Of a DNA stretch of 6,345 bases, positions 1-6,345 are shown piece by piece (positions within the stretch are counted from its first letter, which is position 1; every line of letters begins with the position of its first letter). Below the pieces are notes generated by a model. It did not search any database. It saw only the letters and a list, made by a program, of their open reading frames with translations, and had not been told where the DNA came from. Origin of the DNA: Gemmatimonadota bacterium (lineage in GTDB: Bacteria; Gemmatimonadota; Gemmatimonadetes; Gemmatimonadales; GWC2-71-9); NCBI GenBank assembly GCA_003221075.1, contig QHUF01000074.1, positions 1 to 6,345 of the forward strand. The letters are read 5' to 3'. A program made the position numbers and the translations under genes.

Positions 1-921
1 CGGCATGTAGACGACTTTGTTGTTTTGACCGGAGACCATTTCCTTGAGCGTCTCGATGTAACGGATGGCGATCAGGTACTGGGCGGGGTCGCCGCCGGTG
101 CCCTTGATCGCCGCGGTGATACGCTCGATGGCCTGCGCTTCCGCTTCCGCCACCTTCAGGCGGGCCGCAGCTTCCGCTTCGGCGTGCAGGATTTTCGCCT
201 GCTTGTCACCCTCGGCGGTGTTGATCTCCGACTGCCGGATGCCCTCCGCCGCGAGAATGCGCGACTGCCGCTCGGCGTCGGCGGTGATGATCGTCGCCCG
301 CCGCTCCCGCTCGGCGCGCATCTGCTTTTCCATCGCGTCGCGAATGTCGCGCGGCGGGTTGATGTCCTTGAGCTCGACGCGACTGACCTTCGAGCCCCAC
401 TTGTGCGTCGCTTCGTCCAGAATCGCGCGCAGCTTGGCATTGATCGTGTCGCGCGAGGACAGCACATGATCGAGCTCCATCTCGCCGATCACGTTGCGCA
501 GCGTGGTCTGCGTCAGCTTCTCGATGGCATCGGGCAGATTGGCGATCTCATAGGTCGCGCGCACCGGATCGGTGATCTGCGAATAGATCAGCGCATCGAT
601 TTCGACGACGACGTTGTCTTTGGTGATCACGTTCTGGCGCGGGAACACGTACACCGTCTCGCGCAGGTCGATGCGCTCCGTCCGGAAACGCCGCGAGTAG
701 CTGTCGCCCGCAGGCGTAACGATCGTCTGGTGCCAATCGACCGAGCGGGGACGGTCGATCAGGGGCAGAACAAAGTTGATTCCGGAGCTCAGCGTCTTGT
801 GGTACTTGCCGAGCCGCTCGACGATCATCGTCTGTGCCTGCTGGACCACGCGGATGCTCTTCGAGATCAACACGATGACGCCGAACGCGACCGCGGCCAC
901 GAGTATTGTGCCAGGACCCAT
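1..921 (-). CDS. qmcA: SPFH/stomatin-like membrane protein, QmcA type (3' partial)
   Basis: The frame reads leftward from ATG 921-919 and is still open at base 1, giving 307 residues without a stop. An N-terminal hydrophobic anchor (residues 4-20) is followed by an SPFH/PHB domain (about 24-190, with NVITKDNVVVEIDA at 97-110 and AIEKLTQTTLRNVIGEMELD at 132-151). An Ala/Glu-rich coiled coil follows (about 195-270), and the C-terminal part includes NKVVYMP, which matches the KVVMMP near the end of E. coli QmcA. Family members oligomerise into scaffolds of membrane microdomains. Residues about 62-90 form a longer loop than in QmcA. The gene follows nfeD after 3 nt, and AAGGAG (936-931) lies 9 nt before the ATG inside the end of nfeD, so translation is probably coupled. 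Perhaps only 10-40 residues are missing. The family call is secure; the symbol is by resemblance. Confidence 0.93.
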   Translation of the reverse strand, partial: MGPGTILVAAVAFGVIVLISKSIRVVQQAQTMIVERLGKYHKTLSSGINFVLPLIDRPRSVDWHQTIVTPAGDSYSRRFRTERIDLRETVYVFPRQNVITKDNVVVEIDALIYSQITDPVRATYEIANLPDAIEKLTQTTLRNVIGEMELDHVLSSRDTINAKLRAILDEATHKWGSKVSRVELKDINPPRDIRDAMEKQMRAERERRATIITADAERQSRILAAEGIRQSEINTAEGDKQAKILHAEAEAAARLKVAEAEAQAIERITAAIKGTGGDPAQYLIAIRYIETLKEMVSGQNNKVVYMP

Positions 922-924
922 CGC

Positions 925-1365
925 TTACATCTCCTTTTCGACCATGAGGGTCGTTCCATCCACCTGAATGATCGTGACCTGCGTCCCGGGCTCGATGACG
1001 GAGGCGTCCGACGACGCGCCGCGCCAATCCTCGCCGTCCACCTTGACCCGGCCGGCGCCTCCAGGCCCGATGCGCTCCGTCACAATGGCCGTTTTGCCCA
1101 GCAGCGCGTCGACACCCGTGCGCAGCTCCGATCCCGGGCCGAGCTGGAGCAGATGCATGAGCCGCGGACGTAACCCGGCCATGCTCACGATGCTGGAGAC
1201 GGCGAACGCGATGCCCTGTGTGACGAAGCCGAGCCCGGGGATGAGCCCGACAATCCCTGCTACCGCGGCCCCAACCGCCAGGCAGGCGAGCCAGAACCCC
1301 GCCGTGAACATCTCCCCGACGAAAAGGCCGATCGCCAAGAGAAACCAAATCAGCCAATCTTTCAT
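925..1365 (-). CDS. NfeD family membrane protein
   Basis: This 146-residue protein has the short NfeD architecture. Hydrophobic helices at about residues 4-24 and 27-60 (glycine- and alanine-rich, including VGAAVAGIVGLIPGLGF) are followed by a cytoplasmic beta-barrel (OB-fold) domain at about 80-146. The barrel shows the usual order: LLGKTAIVTERIGPGGAGRV, then DGEDWRGAS, then IEPGTQVTIIQVDGTTLMVE. It has no ClpP-like protease domain, so it is not the long NfeD. In known pairs NfeD binds the neighbouring SPFH protein and takes part in membrane quality control; the SPFH gene starts 3 nt after this stop. I see no clear Shine-Dalgarno before ATG 1365. The gene is divergent from the DUF4097-like gene, with 69 bp between the two starts. 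Confidence 0.9.
   Translation of the reverse strand: MKDWLIWFLLAIGLFVGEMFTAGFWLACLAVGAAVAGIVGLIPGLGFVTQGIAFAVSSIVSMAGLRPRLMHLLQLGPGSELRTGVDALLGKTAIVTERIGPGGAGRVKVDGEDWRGASSDASVIEPGTQVTIIQVDGTTLMVEKEM
931..936 (-). promoter_or_regulatory. Shine-Dalgarno for the SPFH gene, inside the nfeD 3' end
   Basis: On the minus strand AAGGAG lies 9 nt before ATG 921, within the last codons of nfeD (encoding EKEM). It supports ATG 921 as the SPFH start and suggests coupled translation of the pair. Confidence 0.7.
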
Positions 1366-1434
1366 ATGGTTCTAAGCTGCAACCCTTGTACGCGTTTCGC
1401 TATCCAACTGGTGCCAACTCCTTGTGGAGCCGCT
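1366..1434. other. Divergent intergenic region between nfeD and the DUF4097-like gene
   Basis: This 69-bp gap must hold the start signals for both divergent genes. It contains the plus-strand ribosome-binding site at 1426-1429 and a direct repeat of CCAACT (1404-1409 and 1414-1419). No -35/-10 pair is good enough to call a promoter. Confidence 0.4.
1426..1429 (+). promoter_or_regulatory. Shine-Dalgarno deciding the start of the first DUF4097-like gene
   Basis: GGAG stands 5 nt before ATG 1435. The longer open frame begins at ATG 1366, directly abutting the nfeD start, with no ribosome-binding site. Only the shorter start gives a clean signal peptide, so 1435 is preferred. Confidence 0.7.
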
Positions 1435-2514
1435 ATGCTCGCTCGTTCGCTGCTGCTCGTTTCGGTCGTTGCATTGTGGTCACCCGCCGTTCCAGCTGCT
1501 GCACAAACCTCACGCCAGATCCTGAAAGGCGATTCCGTCGCCGTCTACAACCTCGTCGGCGAGCTGCGAGTCGAGGCGGGCTCGGGTAGCGACGTCGTCG
1601 TCGAAATCCAGCGCGGCGGCGCGGACGCAGCCAAGCTCGAGGTGCAGTCGGGGCCGCTGCGCGGCCGCGAGACGCTGCGCATCATCTACCCCGACGACGT
1701 CATCTCGATGCCCGAGTGGGGGCGCGGCTGGAACACGACGCTGCGCGTGCGGGACGATGGGACGTTCGGTGAGGAACATGGACGCCACGACCGCGGTGGC
1801 TGGTTCCGCGACGGTCACGAAGTGCGAATCACCGGGCGAGGCCGCGGCGGACTTCAAGCGTACGCCGATCTGCGTGTCAGCATCCCGAAGGGCAAGAACG
1901 TTGCGCTGTACCTCGGCGTGGGCAAAGCGTTCGTCTCGAACGTGGAGGGCGTGATCCGCGTCTACGTCGCGTCGGCTGATGTGGCCGCCGATCGCACGCG
2001 CGGCTCGCTGCGCGTCGAGAGCGGTTCGGGCAATGTCGACCTGCGCACCGCGTCGGGCGACGTGAGCCTCGCGACCGGCTCCGGTGACATTACGGCCTCC
2101 GGCGTCGACGGTTCGAGCCTCAAGCTCGAGACCGGGTCGGGCAACGTCACGCTGACGGATGGCAAGGCGTCCACCTTGCACGTCGAAACGGGCTCGGGAA
2201 ACATCGAGGCGACGGGGTCGTCGGGTGACGACCTGTCGTTCGAGACGGGCAGCGGGGACGTGGATGTGGCGCTCATCGCCACCTTCAGCACCGTGCATAT
2301 CGAGACCGGTTCCGGCGACGTCACGCTCAAAGTGCCGCCCACGCTCGGCGCCGAGGTGGATCTCGATACGGGAAGTGGCGACATCGATCTGGGCGGGCTG
2401 ACGCTGCAGGTGCGCCGCATCGCGCACGATCATGTGACGGGAACGCTGGGGGACGGGAAGGGGCGTGTCTCGGTCGAGACGGGATCGGGGAACGTGCACC
2501 TACAGAAGCTCTAG
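1435..2514 (+). CDS. Secreted DUF4097-like beta-repeat protein (ETGSG repeat type)
   Basis: Starting at ATG 1435 gives 359 residues with a signal peptide (MLARSLLLVSVVALW...PAAA, cleavage probably near residue 23). A first beta-rich segment (about 25-95) is followed by a Gly/Arg/His-rich stretch (about 95-140) and then SIPKGKNVALYLGVGKAF. The C-terminal half is a repeat region of eight copies of (E/D/A)(T/S)GSG(N/D)(V/I) at about residues 195, 213, 232, 251, 270, 290, 311 and 348, plus a degenerate TASGDV at 205-210. The pitch is 18-21 residues, except for a doubled 37-residue step before the last copy. This pattern fits the DUF4097 (putative adhesin) beta-solenoid family, whose members are exported and whose function is mostly unknown. 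The gene is monocistronic and its last 15 bp overlap the end of the convergent S4 gene. Family confidence is good; role unknown. Confidence 0.87.
   Translation: MLARSLLLVSVVALWSPAVPAAAQTSRQILKGDSVAVYNLVGELRVEAGSGSDVVVEIQRGGADAAKLEVQSGPLRGRETLRIIYPDDVISMPEWGRGWNTTLRVRDDGTFGEEHGRHDRGGWFRDGHEVRITGRGRGGLQAYADLRVSIPKGKNVALYLGVGKAFVSNVEGVIRVYVASADVAADRTRGSLRVESGSGNVDLRTASGDVSLATGSGDITASGVDGSSLKLETGSGNVTLTDGKASTLHVETGSGNIEATGSSGDDLSFETGSGDVDVALIATFSTVHIETGSGDVTLKVPPTLGAEVDLDTGSGDIDLGGLTLQVRRIAHDHVTGTLGDGKGRVSVETGSGNVHLQKL
2016..2493 (+). repeat. Protein-level tandem repeats, ETGSG(N/D)(V/I), about 19-residue pitch
   Basis: Eight GSG-containing repeat cores lie in the 3' half of the DUF4097-like gene. 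The DNA of the copies differs at synonymous sites (for example GAGACCGGGTCGGGC, GAAACGGGCTCGGGA and GATACGGGAAGTGGC). The amino-acid motif is therefore conserved while the DNA has drifted, which points to an old repeat under protein-level selection and not a recent DNA expansion. Confidence 0.75.
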
Positions 2515-2871
2515 TTTGCGGCGATCCTTTTTGGTGGGCCGACCCTTCCCTTCATAGGTAGGAGTCGGCGCGATTCGATGAGCTTCCGCGAGGCGCTCGC
2601 GCGCCCCGCGACCCTCTGGCGATTCATCGTACAACAATTGCGCGTCCTTCGGTGGGCCGCGGCGCTCTGAGAGTGCGCGCACGGTCACGAGCCATTCGTA
2701 CGGGCCCACGCGCACGCGAAGGTCATCGCCGACCCGCACCGGTTTCGCCGGTTTCGCGCGGCTGCCGTTGATCTGCACTTTCCCGCCGGCGACGGCCGCC
2801 GTGGCCAGGGCGCGAGTCTTGAAGAAGCGCGCCGCCCACAGCCATTTGTCCAAACGAACTGACTCTGTCAT
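2500..2871 (-). CDS. hslR: S4-domain RNA-binding protein, Hsp15 (HslR)-like
   Basis: This 123-residue protein begins with a classic S4 domain (residues about 6-65): VRLDKWLWAARFFKTRALA, then AVAGGKVQINGSRAKPAKPV and VGDDLRVRVG. It ends in a basic tail, KGRPTKKDRRKLELL. This is the layout of Hsp15/HslR (133 residues in E. coli), which binds stalled 50S subunits carrying nascent-chain tRNA and helps recycle them after heat stress. It is the last gene of the apparent three-gene minus-strand unit, 17 nt after the membrane-protein stop. The ATG lies inside a 7-bp tandem repeat (CGATGAC) with no Shine-Dalgarno, which may mean weak or coupled initiation. The 3' end overlaps the convergent DUF4097-like gene by 15 bp. 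Confidence 0.9.
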   Translation of the reverse strand: MTESVRLDKWLWAARFFKTRALATAAVAGGKVQINGSRAKPAKPVRVGDDLRVRVGPYEWLVTVRALSERRGPPKDAQLLYDESPEGRGARERLAEAHRIAPTPTYEGKGRPTKKDRRKLELL

Positions 2872-2888
2872 CGGTTATCGGTCATCAG

Positions 2889-2894
<6 letters not shown>
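2867..2894. repeat. Degenerate 7-bp tandem repeat at the hslR start
   Basis: On the plus strand there are three consecutive heptamers, GTCATCG, GTTATCG and GTCATCA, followed by a diverged GTCAGGT. They span the 17-nt gap between the membrane-protein stop and hslR and include the hslR start codon. GTCATCA occurs again in a similar array at 4883-4889. Confidence 0.6.
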
Positions 2895-3560
<666 letters not shown>

Positions 3561-3567
3561 GGCACGC

Positions 3568-4914
3568 CTAGCGGGTTCGACTCAGGTAGTCGACGGCCAG
3601 ATGCGCCATCGCGCGCACGCCCACCGGTAACGCCGCCTCATCGACGTAAAACCTTGGGGAGTGGTTCGGCGCCACCGTAGCGGGATCGGTCCCCGGTGGC
3701 GTGATGCCGAGGAAGAAGAACACGCCCGGAATGCGTTGCTGATAGCGGGAGAAATCTTCCGCCGTCGTGACCGGCGTCGCGAGCGTGACATGGCTCGCGC
3801 CTGCAACTTCACGCAGCGTCGGAAGGATTCTCTCGGTCAACTCGGGATCGTTGTATGTCACCGCGGTCGCGCTGTCGATGACGACCTGCGCGGTTGCGCC
3901 GGCGCTTTGCGCGATCGATTCGGCCGTACGGCGAACGCGCTGGTGAATGTCGCTGCGCATCGCGGTGTCGAACGTGCGGATCGTCCCGAGCATCACAACG
4001 CTGTCGGGAATGATATTCAAGCGAATGCCGCCATTGATGGCGCCCACGGTCACGACCGCCGGCGCCGTCGTTAAATCCACCTGACGGCTCGTAATCGTCT
4101 GCAGGCCGAGGACGATCTGCGACGCGACGACGACGGGGTCGATGCCCGCCCAGGGCAGCGCGCCATGCGTCTGACGCCCCCGGACGACGATGCGGAAGCC
4201 GTCTGCGGCCGCCATGATCCCTCCCGCCCGGTACCGGATGTCGCCGGTCGGGTACGGGAACACGTGGAGGCCAAAGATGGCGCTCGGCTTGGGATCGTCG
4301 AGCGCGCCCTCTTCGATCATCAGCGCCGCGCCGCCGCGCTCGCCCGCCGGTGCGCCCTCCTCGGCGGGCTGGAAGATGAACTTGACCGTCCCGGGCAGAT
4401 CGTTGCGCATTCCCGCCAGGATCTCGGCGACACCCATCAGCATCGCGACATGCGAATCATGCCCGCAGGCGTGCATCACGCCGACTTCCTGGCCGTTGTA
4501 GGTGGCGCGCACCTTCGACGCGAAGGGGACGTCGACTTCTTCGGTCACCGGCAGGGCGTCCATGTCGGCCCGTAACGCGACGACCGGACCTGGCTTGCCG
4601 CCGCGCAGTACGCCGATCACGCCCGTATGGGCGACCCCGGTACGGACCTCGAGCCCCAGCGAACGCAGGTGCTGCGCCACGAGATCGGCGGTGCGCGTCT
4701 CACGATTGGACAGCTCGGGATGCGCGTGGATGTCGCGGCGCCAGGCCACGACTTTGTCCTGGACCTGAGCGGCGCGACGGTCGACTTCAGCGTCGAGCCT
4801 TGACTGAGCTGGAAGGGACGTAACCAGGGAAAGCGTCGCGACTCCCAACAGTAGGCTATCTGCCATCAGCCGTCTGCAGTCAGTCATCACGCGAGGATTT
4901 GATCGCTTACGCAT
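3568..4914 (-). CDS. Secreted M20-family (M20D) amidohydrolase/carboxypeptidase
   Basis: This 448-residue protein is a full-length M20D metallohydrolase, the family of hippurate hydrolase, N-acyl-amino-acid amidohydrolases and IAA-amino-acid hydrolases. Landmarks are WRRDIHAHPELS (58-69), ALRADMDALP (113-122), MHACGHDSH (147-155), QPAEEGAP (182-189), GLHVFP (215-220), a lid/dimerisation domain at about 230-345, TTAEDFSRY (383-391) and NHSPRFYVDE (417-426). The expected metal ligands C150, H152, E186, H217 and H418, with E185 as general base, are all present. A hydrophobic segment (LLLGVATLSLVTSLPAQ, 21-37) suggests export, unlike cytoplasmic relatives. The start is uncertain: ATG 4914, 4887 and 4866 all leave a signal-like N-terminus, none has a clear Shine-Dalgarno, and a 7-bp repeat covers the latter two. 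The exact acyl-amino-acid or peptide substrate cannot be told. First gene of the minus-strand unit. Confidence 0.93.
   Translation of the reverse strand: MRKRSNPRVMTDCRRLMADSLLLGVATLSLVTSLPAQSRLDAEVDRRAAQVQDKVVAWRRDIHAHPELSNRETRTADLVAQHLRSLGLEVRTGVAHTGVIGVLRGGKPGPVVALRADMDALPVTEEVDVPFASKVRATYNGQEVGVMHACGHDSHVAMLMGVAEILAGMRNDLPGTVKFIFQPAEEGAPAGERGGAALMIEEGALDDPKPSAIFGLHVFPYPTGDIRYRAGGIMAAADGFRIVVRGRQTHGALPWAGIDPVVVASQIVLGLQTITSRQVDLTTAPAVVTVGAINGGIRLNIIPDSVVMLGTIRTFDTAMRSDIHQRVRRTAESIAQSAGATAQVVIDSATAVTYNDPELTERILPTLREVAGASHVTLATPVTTAEDFSRYQQRIPGVFFFLGITPPGTDPATVAPNHSPRFYVDEAALPVGVRAMAHLAVDYLSRTR
4855..4889. repeat. Degenerate 7-bp tandem repeat in the M20 signal-peptide region
   Basis: Five consecutive heptamers on the plus strand are GCTATCT, GCCATCA, GCCGTCT, GCAGTCA and GTCATCA, with rough consensus G-Y-Y-R-T-C-N. 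On the coding (minus) strand they supply two of the three candidate ATG codons of the M20 gene (4887 and 4866). The last heptamer is identical to one in the array at 2867-2894. Confidence 0.55.
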
Positions 4915-4961
4915 AAGAAAGGCTCTGGTTTGTTGGGATCGCGAGCAAAGAATACGCTAGC
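4915..4961. other. Short divergent gap upstream of the M20 gene and the four-helix-bundle remnant
   Basis: This 47-bp gap separates the M20 start from the ATG of the remnant. It is more A/T-rich than its surroundings and should hold the promoter of the minus-strand operon. No convincing -35/-10 pair or operator is visible. Confidence 0.3.
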
Positions 4962-5177
4962 ATGCGTCCCATTCAGGAAGCTGGTTGTTTGGCAAAAGGC
5001 TCACCAATTGACGGTCAAGGTTTCGTTCAAATCGCGCTCGGCTCCGCGAGCGAACTCGAGTACCACCTGCTTCTTGCAGCGGATCTGGGTCTTGTCACCG
5101 GTGAAGTATATGCCCCTCTAGAAACGGCGGTAATCGACATCAAGCGAATGCTAACCGGTCTCGCGCGACGACTTCTC
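4962..5177 (+). pseudogene. Decayed four-helix-bundle protein (23S rRNA intervening-sequence protein family)
   Basis: Two ends of one family member survive in different frames. The N-terminal signature FRKLVVWQKAHQLTVKV is read from 4972 to about 5024. The C-terminal signature FVQIALGSASELEYHLLL, continuing AADLGLV and IDIKRMLTGLARRL, is read from 5022 to 5177 in the frame of ATG 4962. Intact members of this family (about 115-125 residues) join the two through roughly 40-45 residues of central helices, usually with an SIPxNIAEG-like motif; those are absent here. The ATG at 4962 followed by CGTCCC fits the usual start but is out of frame with FRKLVVW, implying a small indel as well as the internal deletion. 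Function in the family is unknown beyond its frequent occurrence in rRNA intervening sequences and elsewhere in genomes. No rRNA lies nearby. Confidence 0.75.
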
Positions 5178-5207
5178 GCGTCCGCCGAGGCTCGGAGGCC
5201 CCACTTC

Positions 5208-5211
5208 GGAG
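5208..5211 (+). promoter_or_regulatory. Shine-Dalgarno marking the probable original start of the second DUF4097-like gene
   Basis: GGAG lies 6 nt before ATG 5218, almost the same arrangement as at the first DUF4097-like gene (GGAG, 5 nt, ATG). The ATG opens a frame starting MTPYLAAAALAV, which looks like the beginning of a signal peptide, but that frame stops at TAG 5272-5274. Confidence 0.55.
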
Positions 5212-5217
5212 CCCGTC

Positions 5218-6014
5218 ATGACGCCTTACCTGGCCGCTGCCGCTCTCGCGGTACGGCGGGGCGGAAGTCGCTAGAGAATTGCCGCGAAGGATGGGGCGAC
5301 TGGGGCTCGCGCGCCCGCCACTGCGAGATTCGCGAGACGGGAATGAAGGCGACCGGCCGCCCGCTCACCATCGATCCGGGCATGAACGGCGGTGTCGAAA
5401 TCATCGGGTGGAGTAATTCCGACAGCATCGCGATCACAGCGCGGATCCAGGTCAACGCCCGCAACAGCAGCGATGCCGACGGGATCGCCCGCGACATCAA
5501 GATCGAAGCCTCGGGCGGAACAATCCGCGCGACCGGTGGGAGCGGCCCCTTCGGCCGCCACCAAAACTGGTCCGTCAGTTTCGTCGTGATGGTGCCGCGG
5601 CACAGCGACCTGACGCTTTCGACCCAGAACGGCCCGCTGTCCGTCGAGGACGTGGCGGGCCGGATGGATCTCCAGACTCAGAATGGACCACTCTCGCTGT
5701 CGGGCGTCGGCGGGGACGTGCACGCGAGCGCGCAAAACGGGCCGCTCACGATCGACCTGCAGGGCACGCGCTGGGAAGGTACCGGACTCGACGCGGAGAC
5801 GCAGAATGGTCCGGCGGATCTGCGGATTCCCGACAACTACAACGCGAAGATCGAATTCGGCACCGTCAACGGACCCATGGACGTGGGCTTTCCGCTGACC
5901 GTGACAATCAGCGGACGCGTCAAAGACCGTATCAACACCACGTTGGGCAACGGCGGGCCGCCGATTCGCGTGGTCACGACGAACGGGCCTATGACCGTCC
6001 GCCGCGGACGGTAG
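5218..6014 (+). CDS. Secreted DUF4097-like beta-repeat protein (QNGP repeat type), apparently frameshifted near its N-terminus
   Basis: The recognisable protein is read in the frame ending at TAG 6012-6014. It begins around ENCREGWGDW (5274 onward), with a Cys pair (codons at 5280 and 5322, the second in HCEIRE) that may form a disulfide. It continues with PLTIDPGMNGGVEIIGW and a repeat region of six NGP cores (codons at 5628, 5682, 5736, 5805, 5868 and 5982). The steps are 18, 18, 23, 21 and 38 residues, ending in TTLGNGG and TTNGPMTVRRGR. Its start appears to be ATG 5218 in another frame (GGAG 6 nt upstream, MTPYLAAAALAV). A net loss of one base between 5218 and 5271 would explain the break, with a product of about 265 residues if repaired. 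As given, the domain frame is open without a stop from ATG 4962, so automatic annotation would call a 350-residue protein fused to the four-helix-bundle remnant. Function unknown, probably envelope-associated. Confidence 0.75.
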
Positions 6015-6072
6015 GTTGGTGAAGGATCGTGAAGGATGGTGAAGGAGAACCTCCACCATCCTTCACCAACCT
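6013..6072. repeat. Nested perfect inverted repeat with 10-bp tandem repeats between convergent genes
   Basis: The outer arms are a perfect 15-bp inverted repeat, AGGTTGGTGAAGGAT at 6013-6027 and its complement at 6058-6072. An alternative inner pair is a perfect 13-bp inverted repeat, GTGAAGGATGGTG at 6029-6041 and its complement at 6054-6066. The left side consists of three tandem 10-mers: GGTGAAGGAT (6018-6027), CGTGAAGGAT (6028-6037) and GGTGAAGGAG (6038-6047). The element starts inside the stop codon of the plus-strand gene and ends one base before the stop of the deaminase gene. It could act as a bidirectional terminator or mRNA-end stabiliser, but it lacks a T-tract. Confidence 0.8.
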
Positions 6073-6345
6073 TCATAACGGCCTTCCAATGTCCTCATCC
6101 CACAACTCGGGATGATCTCGAATAAACTCCGTCATCATCGTAATGCACCGCGCATCCTGACGCACCTCGAGTGACACGCCGCGGCTCTGCAGCAGCTCCT
6201 CCTCGCCTTTAAACTTATTGTTCTCCCCGATGATCACGCGCCGAATCCCGTAGAGCAGAATCGCGCCGCTGCACATCGCGCACGGCGACAGTGTGGTGTA
6301 GAGCGTCGCCTCGCGATACACCGACGCCGGTTGGCGGCCCGCGTT
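6073..6345 (-). CDS. Cytosine deaminase-like nucleobase deaminase (5' partial)
   Basis: The frame is open to the right edge and gives the C-terminal 90 residues, beginning NAGRQPASVYREATLYTTLS. The zinc motif PCAMC (in LYTTLSPCAMCSGAILLYG) is present; the HxE half of the site lies outside the window, just upstream of NAGR. The order TTLSPCxMCxGAI, YGIRRVIIGENNKFKG, LQSRG, a late ERC-like DARC, and a WDEDIG end closely resembles yeast cytosine deaminase (Fcy1), which deaminates cytosine to uracil for pyrimidine salvage. It differs from tRNA adenosine deaminase TadA, whose second half lacks the WxEDIG ending. The GTG at 6321-6319 is an internal Val, not the start. The gene is convergent with the DUF4097-like gene, 58 bp apart. 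Cytosine is the likely substrate, but another nucleobase or nucleoside is possible. Confidence 0.87.
   Translation of the reverse strand, partial: NAGRQPASVYREATLYTTLSPCAMCSGAILLYGIRRVIIGENNKFKGEEELLQSRGVSLEVRQDARCITMMTEFIRDHPELWDEDIGRPL

Noticed and set aside
25..1173. A long plus-strand open frame opposite the SPFH and nfeD genes
   Set aside because: It is an antisense shadow of two well-supported genes, is Arg/Asp/Leu-rich and has no recognisable domain.
1366..1434. A 23-residue N-terminal extension of the first DUF4097-like protein starting at ATG 1366
   Set aside because: It abuts the divergent nfeD start, has no ribosome-binding site and would bury the signal peptide; ATG 1435 has GGAG at 5 nt.
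2016..2493. A CRISPR or minisatellite in the repetitive 3' half of the first DUF4097-like gene
   Set aside because: The periodicity is in the protein, with synonymous differences between copies and no identical DNA repeats or spacers.
1510..2499. A 329-codon minus-strand open frame opposite the first DUF4097-like gene
   Set aside because: Antisense shadow of a GC-rich repeat gene; its repetitive composition simply mirrors the ETGSG repeats.
4930..4958. A plus-strand promoter with TTGTTG, a 17-bp spacer and TACGCT
   Set aside because: Only three of six bases match in each box; the correct spacing alone is not enough to call it.
5218..5274. An 18-codon leader peptide or programmed frameshift site at MTPYLAAAALAV
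   Set aside because: No slippery heptamer or downstream stimulatory structure is evident; a simple one-base deletion or sequence error explains it better.
5271..6059. A 262-codon minus-strand open frame opposite the second DUF4097-like gene
   Set aside because: Antisense shadow with no domain signature, and it runs through the inverted repeat.

Overview
The window is GC-rich chromosomal DNA with tight gene packing and no rRNA, tRNA, CRISPR array, transposase or phage gene. Secreted DUF4097-type beta-repeat proteins, a secreted M20 amidohydrolase and a four-helix-bundle (23S rRNA intervening-sequence protein) remnant together resemble Gemmatimonadota or a related soil/sediment phylum. That is an impression from gene content, not a proven assignment.

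Layout, left to right. (1) 1-1365, minus strand: a membrane pair, NfeD (925-1365) followed after 3 nt by a QmcA-type SPFH/stomatin protein (921 down to the left edge, C-terminus cut off). (2) 1435-2514, plus strand: a secreted DUF4097-like protein built on an ETGSG(N/D)(V/I) repeat, divergent from nfeD. (3) 4914-2500, minus strand: a likely three-gene operon of a secreted M20 amidohydrolase, a two-helix membrane protein of unknown function and an Hsp15 (HslR)-like S4 RNA-binding protein. Its 3' end overlaps the 3' end of gene (2) by 15 bp. (4) 4962-6014, plus strand: one long open frame that is best read as two things, a decayed four-helix-bundle gene (to about 5177) and a second secreted DUF4097-like protein with a QNGP repeat. 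The real start of the second is probably ATG 5218, in another frame, so it appears to carry a frameshift near its signal peptide. (5) 6345-6073, minus strand: the C-terminal 90 residues of a deaminase closely resembling yeast cytosine deaminase.

NfeD and SPFH proteins work together in membrane microdomains. The two DUF4097-like proteins share repeat pitch and C-terminal layout and are probably distant paralogues for the cell envelope. No pathway clearly links the M20, membrane and HslR genes beyond their spacing.

The main unexplained structure is in short repeats: degenerate 7-bp tandem repeats over the starts of two genes in the same operon, and a 10-bp tandem repeat inside a nested perfect inverted repeat that fills the gap between two convergent stop codons. 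I found no convincing new multi-gene system.
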